A DNA stretch of 7,205 bases from Verrucomicrobiales bacterium (GCA_003452185.1 DMJJ01000108.1:1-7205); one strand, 5' to 3'. Shown: positions 1 through 6,497, numbered from the stretch's first letter. Notes: generated by a model from the sequence alone, not told the origin. Made by a program: numbers and translations.

Positions 1-78
1 GCTCCCGGTCACCGCGCACAGGCGTGCGATGTTTCCCGTGTTCGGAGCGATCTCCGGCTCAAGCAGGACGACGTTCAT
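1..78 (-). CDS. trmL: TrmL-like tRNA (cytidine/uridine-34 2'-O)-methyltransferase, N-terminal fragment
   Basis: The 26 codons present read MNVVLLEPEIAPNTGNIARL and continue with CAVTGS, and the rest lies beyond the left edge of the window. The E-P-E-I-x-P-N-T-G-N-I-x-R-L-C-A-x-T-G pattern is the N-terminal signature of the SPOUT-class TrmL/YibK family, which methylates the 2'-O of the wobble nucleotide in some tRNA-Leu species using S-adenosylmethionine. The ATG at 76-78 overlaps the truA stop codon (ATGA on the minus strand), so translation is probably coupled to truA. No separate ribosome binding site is visible. The knotted SAM-binding C-terminal half cannot be seen, so the exact substrate is assigned by family only; a broader SpoU-type methyltransferase is the alternative. 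Confidence 0.85.
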   Translation of the reverse strand, partial: MNVVLLEPEIAPNTGNIARLCAVTGS

Positions 79-887
79 TCATCCCCCTCGCCGGTTCCCG
101 CCGGCGCCGCCTGCCGGGAGGTTCCACGCCGGTACATCACCCTCCAGAGGACCAGCCCGCAGGCCGGAGCCGACATTCCCGCCGCACGGCGATCCTTTGC
201 CGCGAGCATCCCCCTCACCTCCTCCGGGGAGAACCGCCCCCGCCCCACCTGCACCAGGGTCCCCACGATCCCCCGGCACATCTTGTAGAGGAACCCATCC
301 CCCTCGATCCGGAAACTGAGGAGCGAACCGCTCCTCCGGATGTCGACGCGGTGCAATCGCCTGACCGTGTCGGCGATGAAGTAGTTATGCGTGGCGGCGA
401 AGGACCGGAAGTCATGCCGGCCGACGATCACCCGGGCGGCCGCGCGCATCCGGGCCAGGTCCAGGGGCTGTGGGACATGCCAGGCCTGATGGCGCAGGAG
501 CGGATCCATCGCGAAGTGATTCCAGACCGCGTACCGATACTCCTTTCCCGACGCAAGGAACCGGGCATGGAACGAGGCCGGCACCTTCCGGGCCTCCACG
601 ACGCGGATGTCCTCCGGCAGCCGGGCATTGAGCGCCAGGCAGACCTTCCGCACCGGAATCCGGAACCGCTCCCGGGGAATCTCGACGTGCGCCACCATCC
701 CCCGGGCATGCACTCCAGCGTCCGTGCGGCTCGAGGAATGCAGGCGGTGCTCCCCCTGGAAGAGTTCCGCGATCCCCTTCTCGACCAACTCCTGGATCCC
801 GGTGCCGGAGTCCTGCACCTGCCACCCGGCGTAGTTCGTACCATCGAACGCGATGGTGAGCTTCAATTTGATCGCGTCGGGGCTCAC
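75..887 (-). CDS. truA: tRNA pseudouridine(38-40) synthase TruA
   Basis: TruA converts uridines 38, 39 and 40 in the anticodon arm of many tRNAs to pseudouridine. The protein has 270 residues, the usual family length. Near the N-terminus is the FDGTNYAGWQVQ motif (residues 14-25). The catalytic Asp is D56 in SSRTDAGVHARG (52-63). KEYRYAVWN (115-123) carries the conserved Tyr, followed by GRHDFRSFAA (156-165), the DGFLYKMCRGIVGTLVQVG stretch (197-215) and a C-terminal APACGLVLWRV segment. The start is a GTG at 885-887 that overlaps the ruvX stop (GTGA). No other in-frame start lies before the conserved motifs and no Shine-Dalgarno sequence is seen, which points to translational coupling. The stop overlaps the trmL start. 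All expected key residues are present, so it should be active. Confidence 0.96.
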   Translation of the reverse strand: MSPDAIKLKLTIAFDGTNYAGWQVQDSGTGIQELVEKGIAELFQGEHRLHSSSRTDAGVHARGMVAHVEIPRERFRIPVRKVCLALNARLPEDIRVVEARKVPASFHARFLASGKEYRYAVWNHFAMDPLLRHQAWHVPQPLDLARMRAAARVIVGRHDFRSFAATHNYFIADTVRRLHRVDIRRSGSLLSFRIEGDGFLYKMCRGIVGTLVQVGRGRFSPEEVRGMLAAKDRRAAGMSAPACGLVLWRVMYRRGTSRQAAPAGTGEGDE

Positions 888-1297
888 TGGGGTTGCACGT
901 CCAGGAAGCTCTGAAGAAGGACGGCCGCAGCCATCGAGTCGACCTTCTCCTTGCGCTTGTCCCGCCTCACGTTGGCCTCCAGGAGCACGCGGTTGGCCTG
1001 GGCCGAGGTGAGCCTCTCATCCCAGAGGCGGACGGGAACCGGGATCGTCGACTTCAGGAGCGCCACGAACTCCCGCACCTTCTCGGCGGCAGGGCCGTAG
1101 GAGCCATCCATGTTCCGAGGCATCCCGACGAGGATCAGCTCCACCTCCTTCTCGCGCACGATCACTCCAAGCCGCGAGAGGGCCTCCTCGACCGGCTCCG
1201 CAGGGATGAACTCCATCGGCAGGGCGATCATTTTCAGCTCGTCGCTGACGGCGATTCCGATCCGCTTCGTCCCGTGATCGAGTCCAAGGATTCGCAT
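884..1297 (-). CDS. ruvX: RuvX/YqgF family nuclease (pre-16S rRNA processing / putative Holliday junction resolvase)
   Basis: This is a 137-residue RNase H-fold protein of the YqgF/RuvX family, close to the usual 135-150. Members have been linked to 5'-end maturation of 16S rRNA and are also annotated as Holliday junction resolvases; the sequence cannot separate these roles. The N-terminal strand holds GLDHGTKRIGIAVSD (5-19) with the metal-binding Asp at D7. VGMPRNMDGSYGP (57-69) is the family's central motif. LWDERLTS (91-98) and KVDSMAAAVLLQSFLD (118-133) supply the remaining acidic residues (E94 and D120). The ATG at 1295-1297 lies 21 bases after the hemL stop, and its 3' end overlaps the truA start. 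No good Shine-Dalgarno sequence is visible before it. The active-site set is complete. Confidence 0.94.
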   Translation of the reverse strand: MRILGLDHGTKRIGIAVSDELKMIALPMEFIPAEPVEEALSRLGVIVREKEVELILVGMPRNMDGSYGPAAEKVREFVALLKSTIPVPVRLWDERLTSAQANRVLLEANVRRDKRKEKVDSMAAAVLLQSFLDVQPQ

Positions 1298-1318
1298 AGG
1301 AGGGTGAAATCCGCCGCC

Positions 1319-2605
1319 TCAAAGGGTCTTCAGGACGCGGGAGGCCGCCGCCACCGTGGCATCGATCTCCTCCGGGGTGTGGGCCAGGGAGATGAAGCCG
1401 GCCTCGAACTGCGACGGTGCGAGGTACACGCCCTGGGCCAGCATCCCATGGAAGAATTTGGCGAACCGCTCCCGGTTGCTTCGCATCGCGTCCGCCAGGT
1501 TGTGAACGGGCTGGTCAGTGAAGTAACCACACCACATCGATCCGATCCGCTTGAACTCGACAGGGATCCCGGCCGCGGCGGCGGCCTTGCGCATCCCGGC
1601 CTCAAGCTGGGCCCCCCGCTCCTCCAGCTGCCGGTAGCCGTCGACCGACTCGAGTTCCTCGAGGGCCGCGAGCCCCGCGGCCATCGCCAGGGGATTCCCG
1701 CTCAGGGTTCCCGCCTGGTACACCGGGCCCACGGGCGCAAGGCAGTCCATGATATCGGCCCGTCCGCCGAAGGCCCCCACGGGAAGCCCGCCTCCGATGA
1801 TTTTGCCGAAGCAGGAGAGATCGGGCGTGATTCCGAATCGCCCCTGGGCTCCGGCCAGCCCGAGCCGGAACCCGGTCATCACCTCGTCCAGGATGAGCAC
1901 GGTGCCGTTCTCGGCCGTCAGCGACCGGAGCAGCTCCAGGTAGCCGGGCTTCGGAAGATAGAGCCCTGCGTTTGCCGGGACCGGCTCCACGATCACCGCG
2001 GCGATTTCCCCCGGATTGGCCGCGAAGGCGGCCTTCAGTGCCTCCGGATCGTTGAACGGAAGCACCACGGTCAGCTGCGAGAAGGCGGCCGGCACCCCGG
2101 CGCTGTCGGGCGAACCGAAGGTCAGCGCCCCGGAGCCCGCTTTCACCAGAAGCGAGTCGACGTGCCCGTGGTAGCAGCCGTCGAACTTGATGATCTTGTC
2201 CCGGCGGGTGAATCCCCGCGCGAGGCGGATTGCGGACATCGTTGCCTCCGTGCCCGAGTTGCACATCCGGACCTTCGTCACCGAGGGGACGGCACGGCAG
2301 ATCCACTGCGCCATCCGGACCTCGAGAGGATTCGGGATCCCGAAGCTGGTCCCGAGGAGGGCGGTCTCCTGCACCGCCTTCACGATCCTGGGGTGGGCAT
2401 GCCCGAGGATCGCCGGCCCCCACGTGCCGACATAATCAATGAGCTCGTTGCCATCCACGTCCCAGACCCGGGCGCCGGAGGCCTTCTGCACGAAAAAGGG
2501 CTGCCCCCCCACCGCGCGAAACGCGCGCACCGGGCTGTTCACCCCGCCGGGGATGTGACGGAGCGCTTCGGCAAAAAGGGACTGGGATCGGGCTGGAGCA
2601 TTCAT
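1319..2605 (-). CDS. hemL: Glutamate-1-semialdehyde 2,1-aminomutase HemL
   Basis: HemL is a cytosolic PLP enzyme that turns glutamate-1-semialdehyde into 5-aminolevulinate, the last step of the C5 route to haem and other tetrapyrroles. From the ATG at 2603-2605 the protein has 428 residues, matching the family. Visible motifs are [12 protein letters not shown] (18-29), CNSGTEA (115-121, PLP phosphate binding), YHGH (145-148), DEVMTGFR (240-247, with the Asp that contacts the PLP ring nitrogen), [13 protein letters not shown] (266-278, with the Schiff-base Lys at K268) and GTLSGNP (299-305). A GTG at 2624-2626 would add seven residues (MRLRVGG). The ATG is preferred because homologues start close to the [12 protein letters not shown] block and because the GGAGGG at 2627-2632 directly abuts the GTG, leaving no spacing. 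It heads the minus-strand cluster, 21 bases before ruvX. Its presence implies the C5 rather than the Shemin pathway. Confidence 0.97.
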   Translation of the reverse strand: MNAPARSQSLFAEALRHIPGGVNSPVRAFRAVGGQPFFVQKASGARVWDVDGNELIDYVGTWGPAILGHAHPRIVKAVQETALLGTSFGIPNPLEVRMAQWICRAVPSVTKVRMCNSGTEATMSAIRLARGFTRRDKIIKFDGCYHGHVDSLLVKAGSGALTFGSPDSAGVPAAFSQLTVVLPFNDPEALKAAFAANPGEIAAVIVEPVPANAGLYLPKPGYLELLRSLTAENGTVLILDEVMTGFRLGLAGAQGRFGITPDLSCFGKIIGGGLPVGAFGGRADIMDCLAPVGPVYQAGTLSGNPLAMAAGLAALEELESVDGYRQLEERGAQLEAGMRKAAAAAGIPVEFKRIGSMWCGYFTDQPVHNLADAMRSNRERFAKFFHGMLAQGVYLAPSQFEAGFISLAHTPEEIDATVAAASRVLKTL

Positions 2606-2708
2606 CCCCCCAACTCTGAGTCGCACCCCTCCGGTCGATCAAGGGACAATTTACCGGGGGTGACACGCCGGCTTCACAACCGGGGGGGGAATCTGGTAGC
2701 AATCCGGC
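2606..2708. promoter_or_regulatory. Divergent intergenic region between hemL and the epimerase gene
   Basis: About 100 bases separate the two outward-reading start codons, so the promoters of both transcription units must lie here or inside the neighbouring genes. A candidate rightward promoter is listed separately. On the minus strand the AT-rich TAAATT (complement of 2648-2653) could be a -10 element for hemL. The nearest -35-like TTGTGA (complement of 2674-2679) is 20 bases away, which is too far for a standard promoter, so no hemL promoter is asserted. A GGAGGG purine run (minus strand, 2627-2632) lies 21 bases upstream of the preferred hemL ATG. A run of eight G occupies 2682-2689. No clear operator palindrome was seen. 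Confidence 0.4.
2673..2702 (+). promoter_or_regulatory. Candidate leaderless promoter of the epimerase gene
   Basis: TTCACA at 2673-2678 matches five of six bases of the sigma-70 -35 consensus. After an 18-base spacer comes TAGCAA at 2697-2702 in the -10 position. TAGCAA begins exactly 12 bases before the ATG at 2709, so the predicted transcription start coincides with the start codon. This fits the absence of a Shine-Dalgarno sequence. The -10 match to TATAAT is only three of six. The main support is the same TAGC spacing before the mlaE-like gene at 3701. The spacer contains the eight-G run. Confidence 0.35.
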
Positions 2709-3641
2709 ATGCACCTGCTCAACCGACGAGGGTTCCTCAAACAAGCCGCGGTCGCCGGCCTCGCCGCCGGCCCGCTGGCCTCCCGTTCGCTCGAGGCTGC
2801 CCCGGCCGCCAAGGCGGGACAGAAGCGGGTCGACCCCGTGGTCGGCTCCCAGCTCTACGGTTGGGGACAGTATTACGAGCGGGAAGGGAAGGATCTCTGG
2901 GCCCACCTCGACGAGGCTCTCTCCGCCCTGCGGGACGCCGGCTTCCACTACGCCGAGGGGCCCCTCGATGCGGCCAAACCCGAGAACAACGCCCGCTTCG
3001 CCGAACGGCTCCGCTCCAAGGGGCTCCGCCCGGTGAGCCTTTACACCGGCGGGGCGTTCCACGTCGACAGGGAAGCCGCCAAAACAACCGCCCGGCTGAT
3101 CGAGGCGGCCCGGATCTGCCGCGACGCGGGATTCTCCGTCATCGTCTGCAACCCCGACCCGATCGGGCGCGACAAGTCAGACGCCGAGCTCCAGACCCAG
3201 GCCGATGCCCTTCGGGACCTCGGACGCGAGATCACCAACCTGGGGCTCCGCCTCGGCATCCACCACCACACGCCCGAAATGCGCCAGGGGGCACGGGAGT
3301 TCCACTCGAACTTTCAGCGGACCAAGGCGGGCGAGGTCGACTTCTGCTTCGATGTCCACTGGGTCTACCGCGGAGGGCTCCCCCCGCTCAAGGCCCTTGA
3401 ACAGTACCACGATCGCGTGGTCTCCTGGCACCTTCGCCAGAGTCGCGACCAAATCTGGTGGGAAGACCTCGACACGGGAGATGTCGACTACACGGCCATC
3501 GCGGCCCAGGTGCGCAAACACCACCTCCCCCGGCGGTTCGCGGTCGAGCTTGCCCTTGAGCAGGGAACCCGCATCACCCGCACCGTGGTCGAAAACCACC
3601 GGCGAAGCCGCGAGTTCATCCGGAAGGTCTTCGGCGTCTGA
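2709..3641 (+). CDS. Tat-exported sugar phosphate isomerase/epimerase-like TIM-barrel protein
   Basis: This 310-residue protein belongs to the xylose isomerase-like TIM-barrel family (sugar phosphate isomerase/epimerase, AP endonuclease 2 group). The N-terminus has a twin-arginine signal: NRRGFLK (5-11), an Ala-rich hydrophobic stretch (12-24) and an Ala-rich candidate cleavage area near 28-36. It is therefore probably folded in the cytoplasm and exported to the periplasm, or anchored there. Likely metal and active-site residues are H185-H187 and E190 in GIHHHTPE, D215 and H217 in CFDVHW, H241 in SWHLRQ and E280 in AVELALE, in the order expected for the barrel. The substrate cannot be told from sequence; keto-sugars or inositol-like compounds are typical for the family. 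The ATG at 2709 is chosen because the Tat motif follows at once. It stands between hemL and the Mla-like operon and has no evident functional tie to either. Confidence 0.85.
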   Translation: MHLLNRRGFLKQAAVAGLAAGPLASRSLEAAPAAKAGQKRVDPVVGSQLYGWGQYYEREGKDLWAHLDEALSALRDAGFHYAEGPLDAAKPENNARFAERLRSKGLRPVSLYTGGAFHVDREAAKTTARLIEAARICRDAGFSVIVCNPDPIGRDKSDAELQTQADALRDLGREITNLGLRLGIHHHTPEMRQGAREFHSNFQRTKAGEVDFCFDVHWVYRGGLPPLKALEQYHDRVVSWHLRQSRDQIWWEDLDTGDVDYTAIAAQVRKHHLPRRFAVELALEQGTRITRTVVENHRRSREFIRKVFGV

Positions 3642-3678
3642 GGCCCGGGCCCGTTCCTGGCTTCAGCCCCGGGGATCC

Positions 3679-3706
3679 TTGCCCTTGTCCCCCGACCTGC
3701 TAGCGT
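3679..3706 (+). promoter_or_regulatory. Candidate leaderless promoter of the Mla-like operon
   Basis: The 71-base gap after the epimerase stop holds TTGCCC (3679-3684, four of six -35 matches), a 16-base spacer, and TAGCGT (3701-3706) at the -10 position. TAGCGT begins exactly 12 bases upstream of the GTG at 3713, which would place the transcript's 5' end at the start codon. No Shine-Dalgarno sequence precedes this GTG. The layout repeats that found before the epimerase gene, and this is the main reason to believe it. The individual hexamers are weak. Confidence 0.38.
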
Positions 3707-3712
3707 CGGCTC

Positions 3713-4570
3713 GTGCCGAAGGGATCCATCATCGGTCTCGACACCGAGACCCATCTCCGGGCCGTCCGTGAACTCCGGGCCTCCTATGCACGGTGGCTGG
3801 GCGGGCGGATGGTCCACTTCGTGCAAACGCTCCAGGGGGTCGCGGCCTTCGGGCTCATCACCCTCGGGGTCCTGGCAACCCACCGGGGACGGGCCTCCCA
3901 GGTGATCCGCCCGCTGGTCTGGCAGCAGGTCCTCCGGTGCGGGGTGTCACTCCTCCCAATGGTGCTGTTCCTCTCGATGACCCTCGGCCTGGTGGTCATC
4001 GGGAACAGCCTCGCCTACACCAACCGGGTGGGGGCAAGCCAATGGATTCCCAAGGTGATGGGAACCGTCGTGGTGCGGGAGATCGGCCCGATGCTCGCCG
4101 CCCTCATCGTCCTCTCCAGGGCCGGCACCGCGATCGTGATCGAGCTCGGCACGGCGCGCGCATCAGGCGAGGTCGAGGCCCTGGAGGTGCTGGGGATCGA
4201 TCCGATCCACTACCTCGTCCTTCCCAGGCTCATCGGGGTGGCGCTCGGCGTCATCTGCCTCACGGTGTACGGAATTGTCGCCGCCCTGTGCAGCGGCTAC
4301 CTCTGGGCGTTCCTCCAGGCGATCCCGATCCTCCCGGGGGAGTACTTCAGCCAGCTCACCGCCTCGCTTCACCCGCTCGACTTTGTGATCCTGGGAATGA
4401 AGTCGGCCGGCCTTGGGGTGCTGATCGCCCTGGTCACCTGCTACCACGGGCTCGCCAGGCCCCTGCAGGTGGACGAGATCGCGCGCGCCACCATCCGGGC
4501 CGTCACCCAGGGGGTGATCCTCTGCGTCGCGACGGACGCGCTGTTCCTGGTCGTTTACCTGCTTCTCTGA
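3713..4570 (+). CDS. mlaE: MlaE-family ABC permease (phospholipid / MCE transport)
   Basis: This is the inner-membrane permease of an MCE-type lipid ABC transporter, 285 residues against about 260 for E. coli MlaE. The family hallmark is clear: REIGPMLAALIVLSRAGTA (122-140) followed by ELGTARASGEVEALEVLG (144-161), then the DPIHYLVLPRLIG segment (163-175). These form the region that couples to the ATPase. Hydrophobic segments lie near 42-56, 78-98, 124-146, 170-200, 226-246 and 265-285. VTCYHGLA (241-248) is the conserved element near the C-terminus. The GTG start at 3713 gives a roughly 30-residue charged N-terminal extension. An in-frame ATG at codon 33 would remove it, but the first transmembrane region would survive; the promoter spacing favours the GTG. 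The mlaF-like GTG follows three bases after the stop, indicating an operon. Direction of lipid movement and cargo cannot be read from sequence. Confidence 0.92.
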   Translation: MPKGSIIGLDTETHLRAVRELRASYARWLGGRMVHFVQTLQGVAAFGLITLGVLATHRGRASQVIRPLVWQQVLRCGVSLLPMVLFLSMTLGLVVIGNSLAYTNRVGASQWIPKVMGTVVVREIGPMLAALIVLSRAGTAIVIELGTARASGEVEALEVLGIDPIHYLVLPRLIGVALGVICLTVYGIVAALCSGYLWAFLQAIPILPGEYFSQLTASLHPLDFVILGMKSAGLGVLIALVTCYHGLARPLQVDEIARATIRAVTQGVILCVATDALFLVVYLLL

Positions 4571-4573
4571 CCC

Positions 4574-5347
4574 GTGCCCCCGAGCCCCCCAAACCCGCCT
4601 GCAACGCCGCTCGAGATGACCGGGGTGGATGTCGCGTCACCGCGCACCGCGGACGGGATCTCGCTCCGGGATGTCGAGTGGAGGATCGAGCCCCGCGAGT
4701 TCTGGGTGGTGGGGGGGCTCCTTTCCAGCGGCAAGACCGACCTCTGCCTCACGGCCGCCGGCGCCCTCCCCCCGGCGCGCGGGAGCCTGCGGCTCTTCGG
4801 GGAGGAGGTTGGGGGTGGATTCACCCAGGGGCAGGTGAACCAGCGGCTGCGGGTCGGCCTGGTCCAGGACGGAGGCCTGCTCTTCCGCCACCTGAACGTG
4901 GCGGAAAACATCGCCCTGCCGCTCCAATACCACCACGATGCCACGCTGGAGGATGTCCTGCCGCGGCTCTCCGCATGGCTCGAGTCGACCGGGCTGCACG
5001 ACCGGGCGCTGCAGCCCGCGGGCAGCGTCGGGCGGAACTGGGCCCAGCGGGCGGGCCTGGCCCGGGCCTGCATCCTCGAGCCCGAGCTCCTGGTGCTCGA
5101 TAATCCGCTCACCGGCCTCGACCCACGGCACGCCCGGTGGTGGCTCGACACCCTCGGCCTTCTCTGGCGCGGCCACCCCCTGGTGAGCCACCGTCCGATG
5201 ACCCTGGTGGTCACCTGCGACGACTTTCGCCCCTGGATCGCCCCGGGACGGCGCTACGCGCTCCTCCGCGGACGGAGGTTCGAGCCCCTCAGCCCCACCC
5301 TCGACCCGGGGGAGCTCCCGCGCCTCCTGCTGGACGAGGCCCCATAA
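4574..5347 (+). CDS. mlaF: MlaF-type ABC transporter ATPase with altered catalytic motifs
   Basis: This 257-residue ABC nucleotide-binding subunit presumably pairs with the MlaE-type permease. Seen: Walker A GLLSSGKT (48-55, Lys54 kept), Q-loop Gln98 in LVQDGGLLF, Walker B LLVLD (172-176) and the D-loop GLD (181-183). The residue after the Walker B Asp, normally the catalytic Glu, is Asn177 (LDNP). The signature LSGGQ is replaced by SVGRN (151-155), and the switch His is Cys215 (VVTCDD). ATP binding looks possible, but hydrolysis by the usual mechanism is doubtful. The rest of the fold is intact, including the QRAGLARACILEPELL helix and strand (158-173) and a RHARWWL stretch (185-191), so this looks like a divergent subfamily rather than a decaying gene. 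The GTG at 4574 starts three bases after the permease stop; the Pro-rich first 12 residues lack family similarity, so a later start is possible. No Shine-Dalgarno sequence is seen. Confidence 0.88.
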   Translation: MPPSPPNPPATPLEMTGVDVASPRTADGISLRDVEWRIEPREFWVVGGLLSSGKTDLCLTAAGALPPARGSLRLFGEEVGGGFTQGQVNQRLRVGLVQDGGLLFRHLNVAENIALPLQYHHDATLEDVLPRLSAWLESTGLHDRALQPAGSVGRNWAQRAGLARACILEPELLVLDNPLTGLDPRHARWWLDTLGLLWRGHPLVSHRPMTLVVTCDDFRPWIAPGRRYALLRGRRFEPLSPTLDPGELPRLLLDEAP

Positions 5348-5381
5348 AAACCCCAGACTCCCACCGCCCCAACCCCACCCC

Positions 5382-6497
5382 ATGCCACTCCAGGACCTCA
5401 CCCCACAGCTGCGCACCCGGTTGAGCCGCGTCGAGCGGATCGTCGGGCTGTTCGTCTTCGCCGCCACGGTGATGATGATCGGAGGTCTCGCGTTCTATCT
5501 CTACCAAACCGCCGAGCGCCGGGGCTGGTTCGTTCTCAAGGCCCCCTACTTCACCTACCTCCGCACCGGCAGCGGCCTCAAGCCCGGGGAGAAGGTCAAG
5601 ATGATGGGCTTCGAGGTCGGCGAGATCACGGAGGTGGAATCAATGCCGGTTGGCAGCGACTACGAGGTCTATGTCGAGTTCACCGTCACCGGCAAGTACG
5701 CCGGCTACGTCTGGAGCGACTCCACGGTGAACGTCAAGTCGCTCGGGTTCCTCGGGGGCCGGTATCTTGAGGTGAACAAGGGGGATGCCAGCGGCAAGAG
5801 CGGCAAGGTCTACGCCTCCTACAAGATCAAGGAGAACCGGGTGATCCTGGAAATGCTCGCCGACAAGGAGGGACACTACGTCCCGTTCGTCCCAGGGCGC
5901 TCCAAGATCTACCTCCAGGCGCTGGAGTCCCCCGACCTCTCCTCGGAGATGGATGCCATCGTCAAGAGGGCCCGCGAGGCCCTCCCGTTCGTGCTGGCCC
6001 TGACGAACCAGGTCACCCGGGTGATGGACAACACGGCCGAGGCGACAGGCCGCCTGAACCAGCTCCTCGACCAGGCCGGGCCGATCGTCACGAACCTCGC
6101 TTTCATCAGTGCCAACCTAAGGGATCCGCACGGGGCCCTTGGGGAATGGATCCTCCCGGTCCAGCTTCACCAGCAGATCGAGCAGACCGTGCTCTCCATG
6201 AACGAGGCGATGAAGGCGGCCTCCGCCACCCTGACCAACGCGAACGCCCAGCTGACGGACGTCGGTGCCGGAATTGACAAAAACCTCGAGAACCTTGCCG
6301 GGATCACCGCGGCCCTCCGCCGCCAGGTGGAGTCGAACACAAACCTGCTGGGGGGCGTCTCACGCCTGGTCATCGACACGGATGACATGGTCCAGGGGCT
6401 GAAGCGGCATTGGCTGCTGCGATCCGCGTTCCGGACCAACCCCCCTCCCGCCTCGCGGACCGGGACGCTACGGCCGGCAAACCCCAAACGACCATGA
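5382..6497 (+). CDS. mlaD: MlaD-type MCE-domain protein with long C-terminal helical region
   Basis: This is the membrane-anchored, substrate-binding MCE subunit of the lipid transporter. A short cytoplasmic N-terminus precedes one transmembrane helix (about 20-42). A single MCE domain follows (about 55-133), containing RTGSGLKPGEKVKMMGFEVG (61-80) and the closing FLGGRYLEV strand (123-131). In the family, MCE domains form hexameric rings around a lipid channel. At 371 residues it is twice as long as E. coli MlaD (about 183). The extra part (about 185-345) is rich in helix-forming and Asn/Gln/Ala residues and looks like coiled coil, possibly a periplasmic tube or tether. It ends in RHWLLRSAFR (342-351) and a Pro/Arg-rich tail. 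The ATG at 5382 follows a 34-base C-rich gap after mlaF without a Shine-Dalgarno sequence. Its stop overlaps the next gene's start. Confidence 0.93.
   Translation: MPLQDLTPQLRTRLSRVERIVGLFVFAATVMMIGGLAFYLYQTAERRGWFVLKAPYFTYLRTGSGLKPGEKVKMMGFEVGEITEVESMPVGSDYEVYVEFTVTGKYAGYVWSDSTVNVKSLGFLGGRYLEVNKGDASGKSGKVYASYKIKENRVILEMLADKEGHYVPFVPGRSKIYLQALESPDLSSEMDAIVKRAREALPFVLALTNQVTRVMDNTAEATGRLNQLLDQAGPIVTNLAFISANLRDPHGALGEWILPVQLHQQIEQTVLSMNEAMKAASATLTNANAQLTDVGAGIDKNLENLAGITAALRRQVESNTNLLGGVSRLVIDTDDMVQGLKRHWLLRSAFRTNPPPASRTGTLRPANPKRP

Noticed and set aside
24..914. A 296-codon plus-strand open frame opposite truA
   Set aside because: It is fully antisense to a clearly recognised truA and has low-complexity Pro/Arg/His content.
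2436..3062. A 208-codon minus-strand open frame spanning the intergenic region
   Set aside because: It is antisense to the epimerase and out of frame with hemL; the apparent product has no family resemblance.
893..3400. An 835-codon open frame on the plus strand
   Set aside because: It runs antisense to ruvX and hemL and out of frame through the epimerase gene. Its composition is Arg/Pro/Gly/His-rich with no recognisable domain, as expected for a shadow frame in high-GC DNA.
3642..3651. Perfect 10-base palindrome GGCCCGGGCC right after the epimerase stop
   Set aside because: It has no loop and no T-run after it, so it is not a credible intrinsic terminator; such GC palindromes are common at this base composition.
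4711..4717. Seven-G run at the mlaF Walker A region as a possible frameshift or phase switch
   Set aside because: The frame is intact and the run simply encodes the Gly-Gly of the P-loop; similar GC runs occur in other genes here (for example 2504-2510 in hemL).
6410..6493. Upstream in-frame ATG extending the last membrane protein by 28 residues
   Set aside because: The extension lies inside mlaD, encodes a polar Pro/Arg-rich stretch, and the ATG at 6494 forms a typical ATGA coupling overlap.
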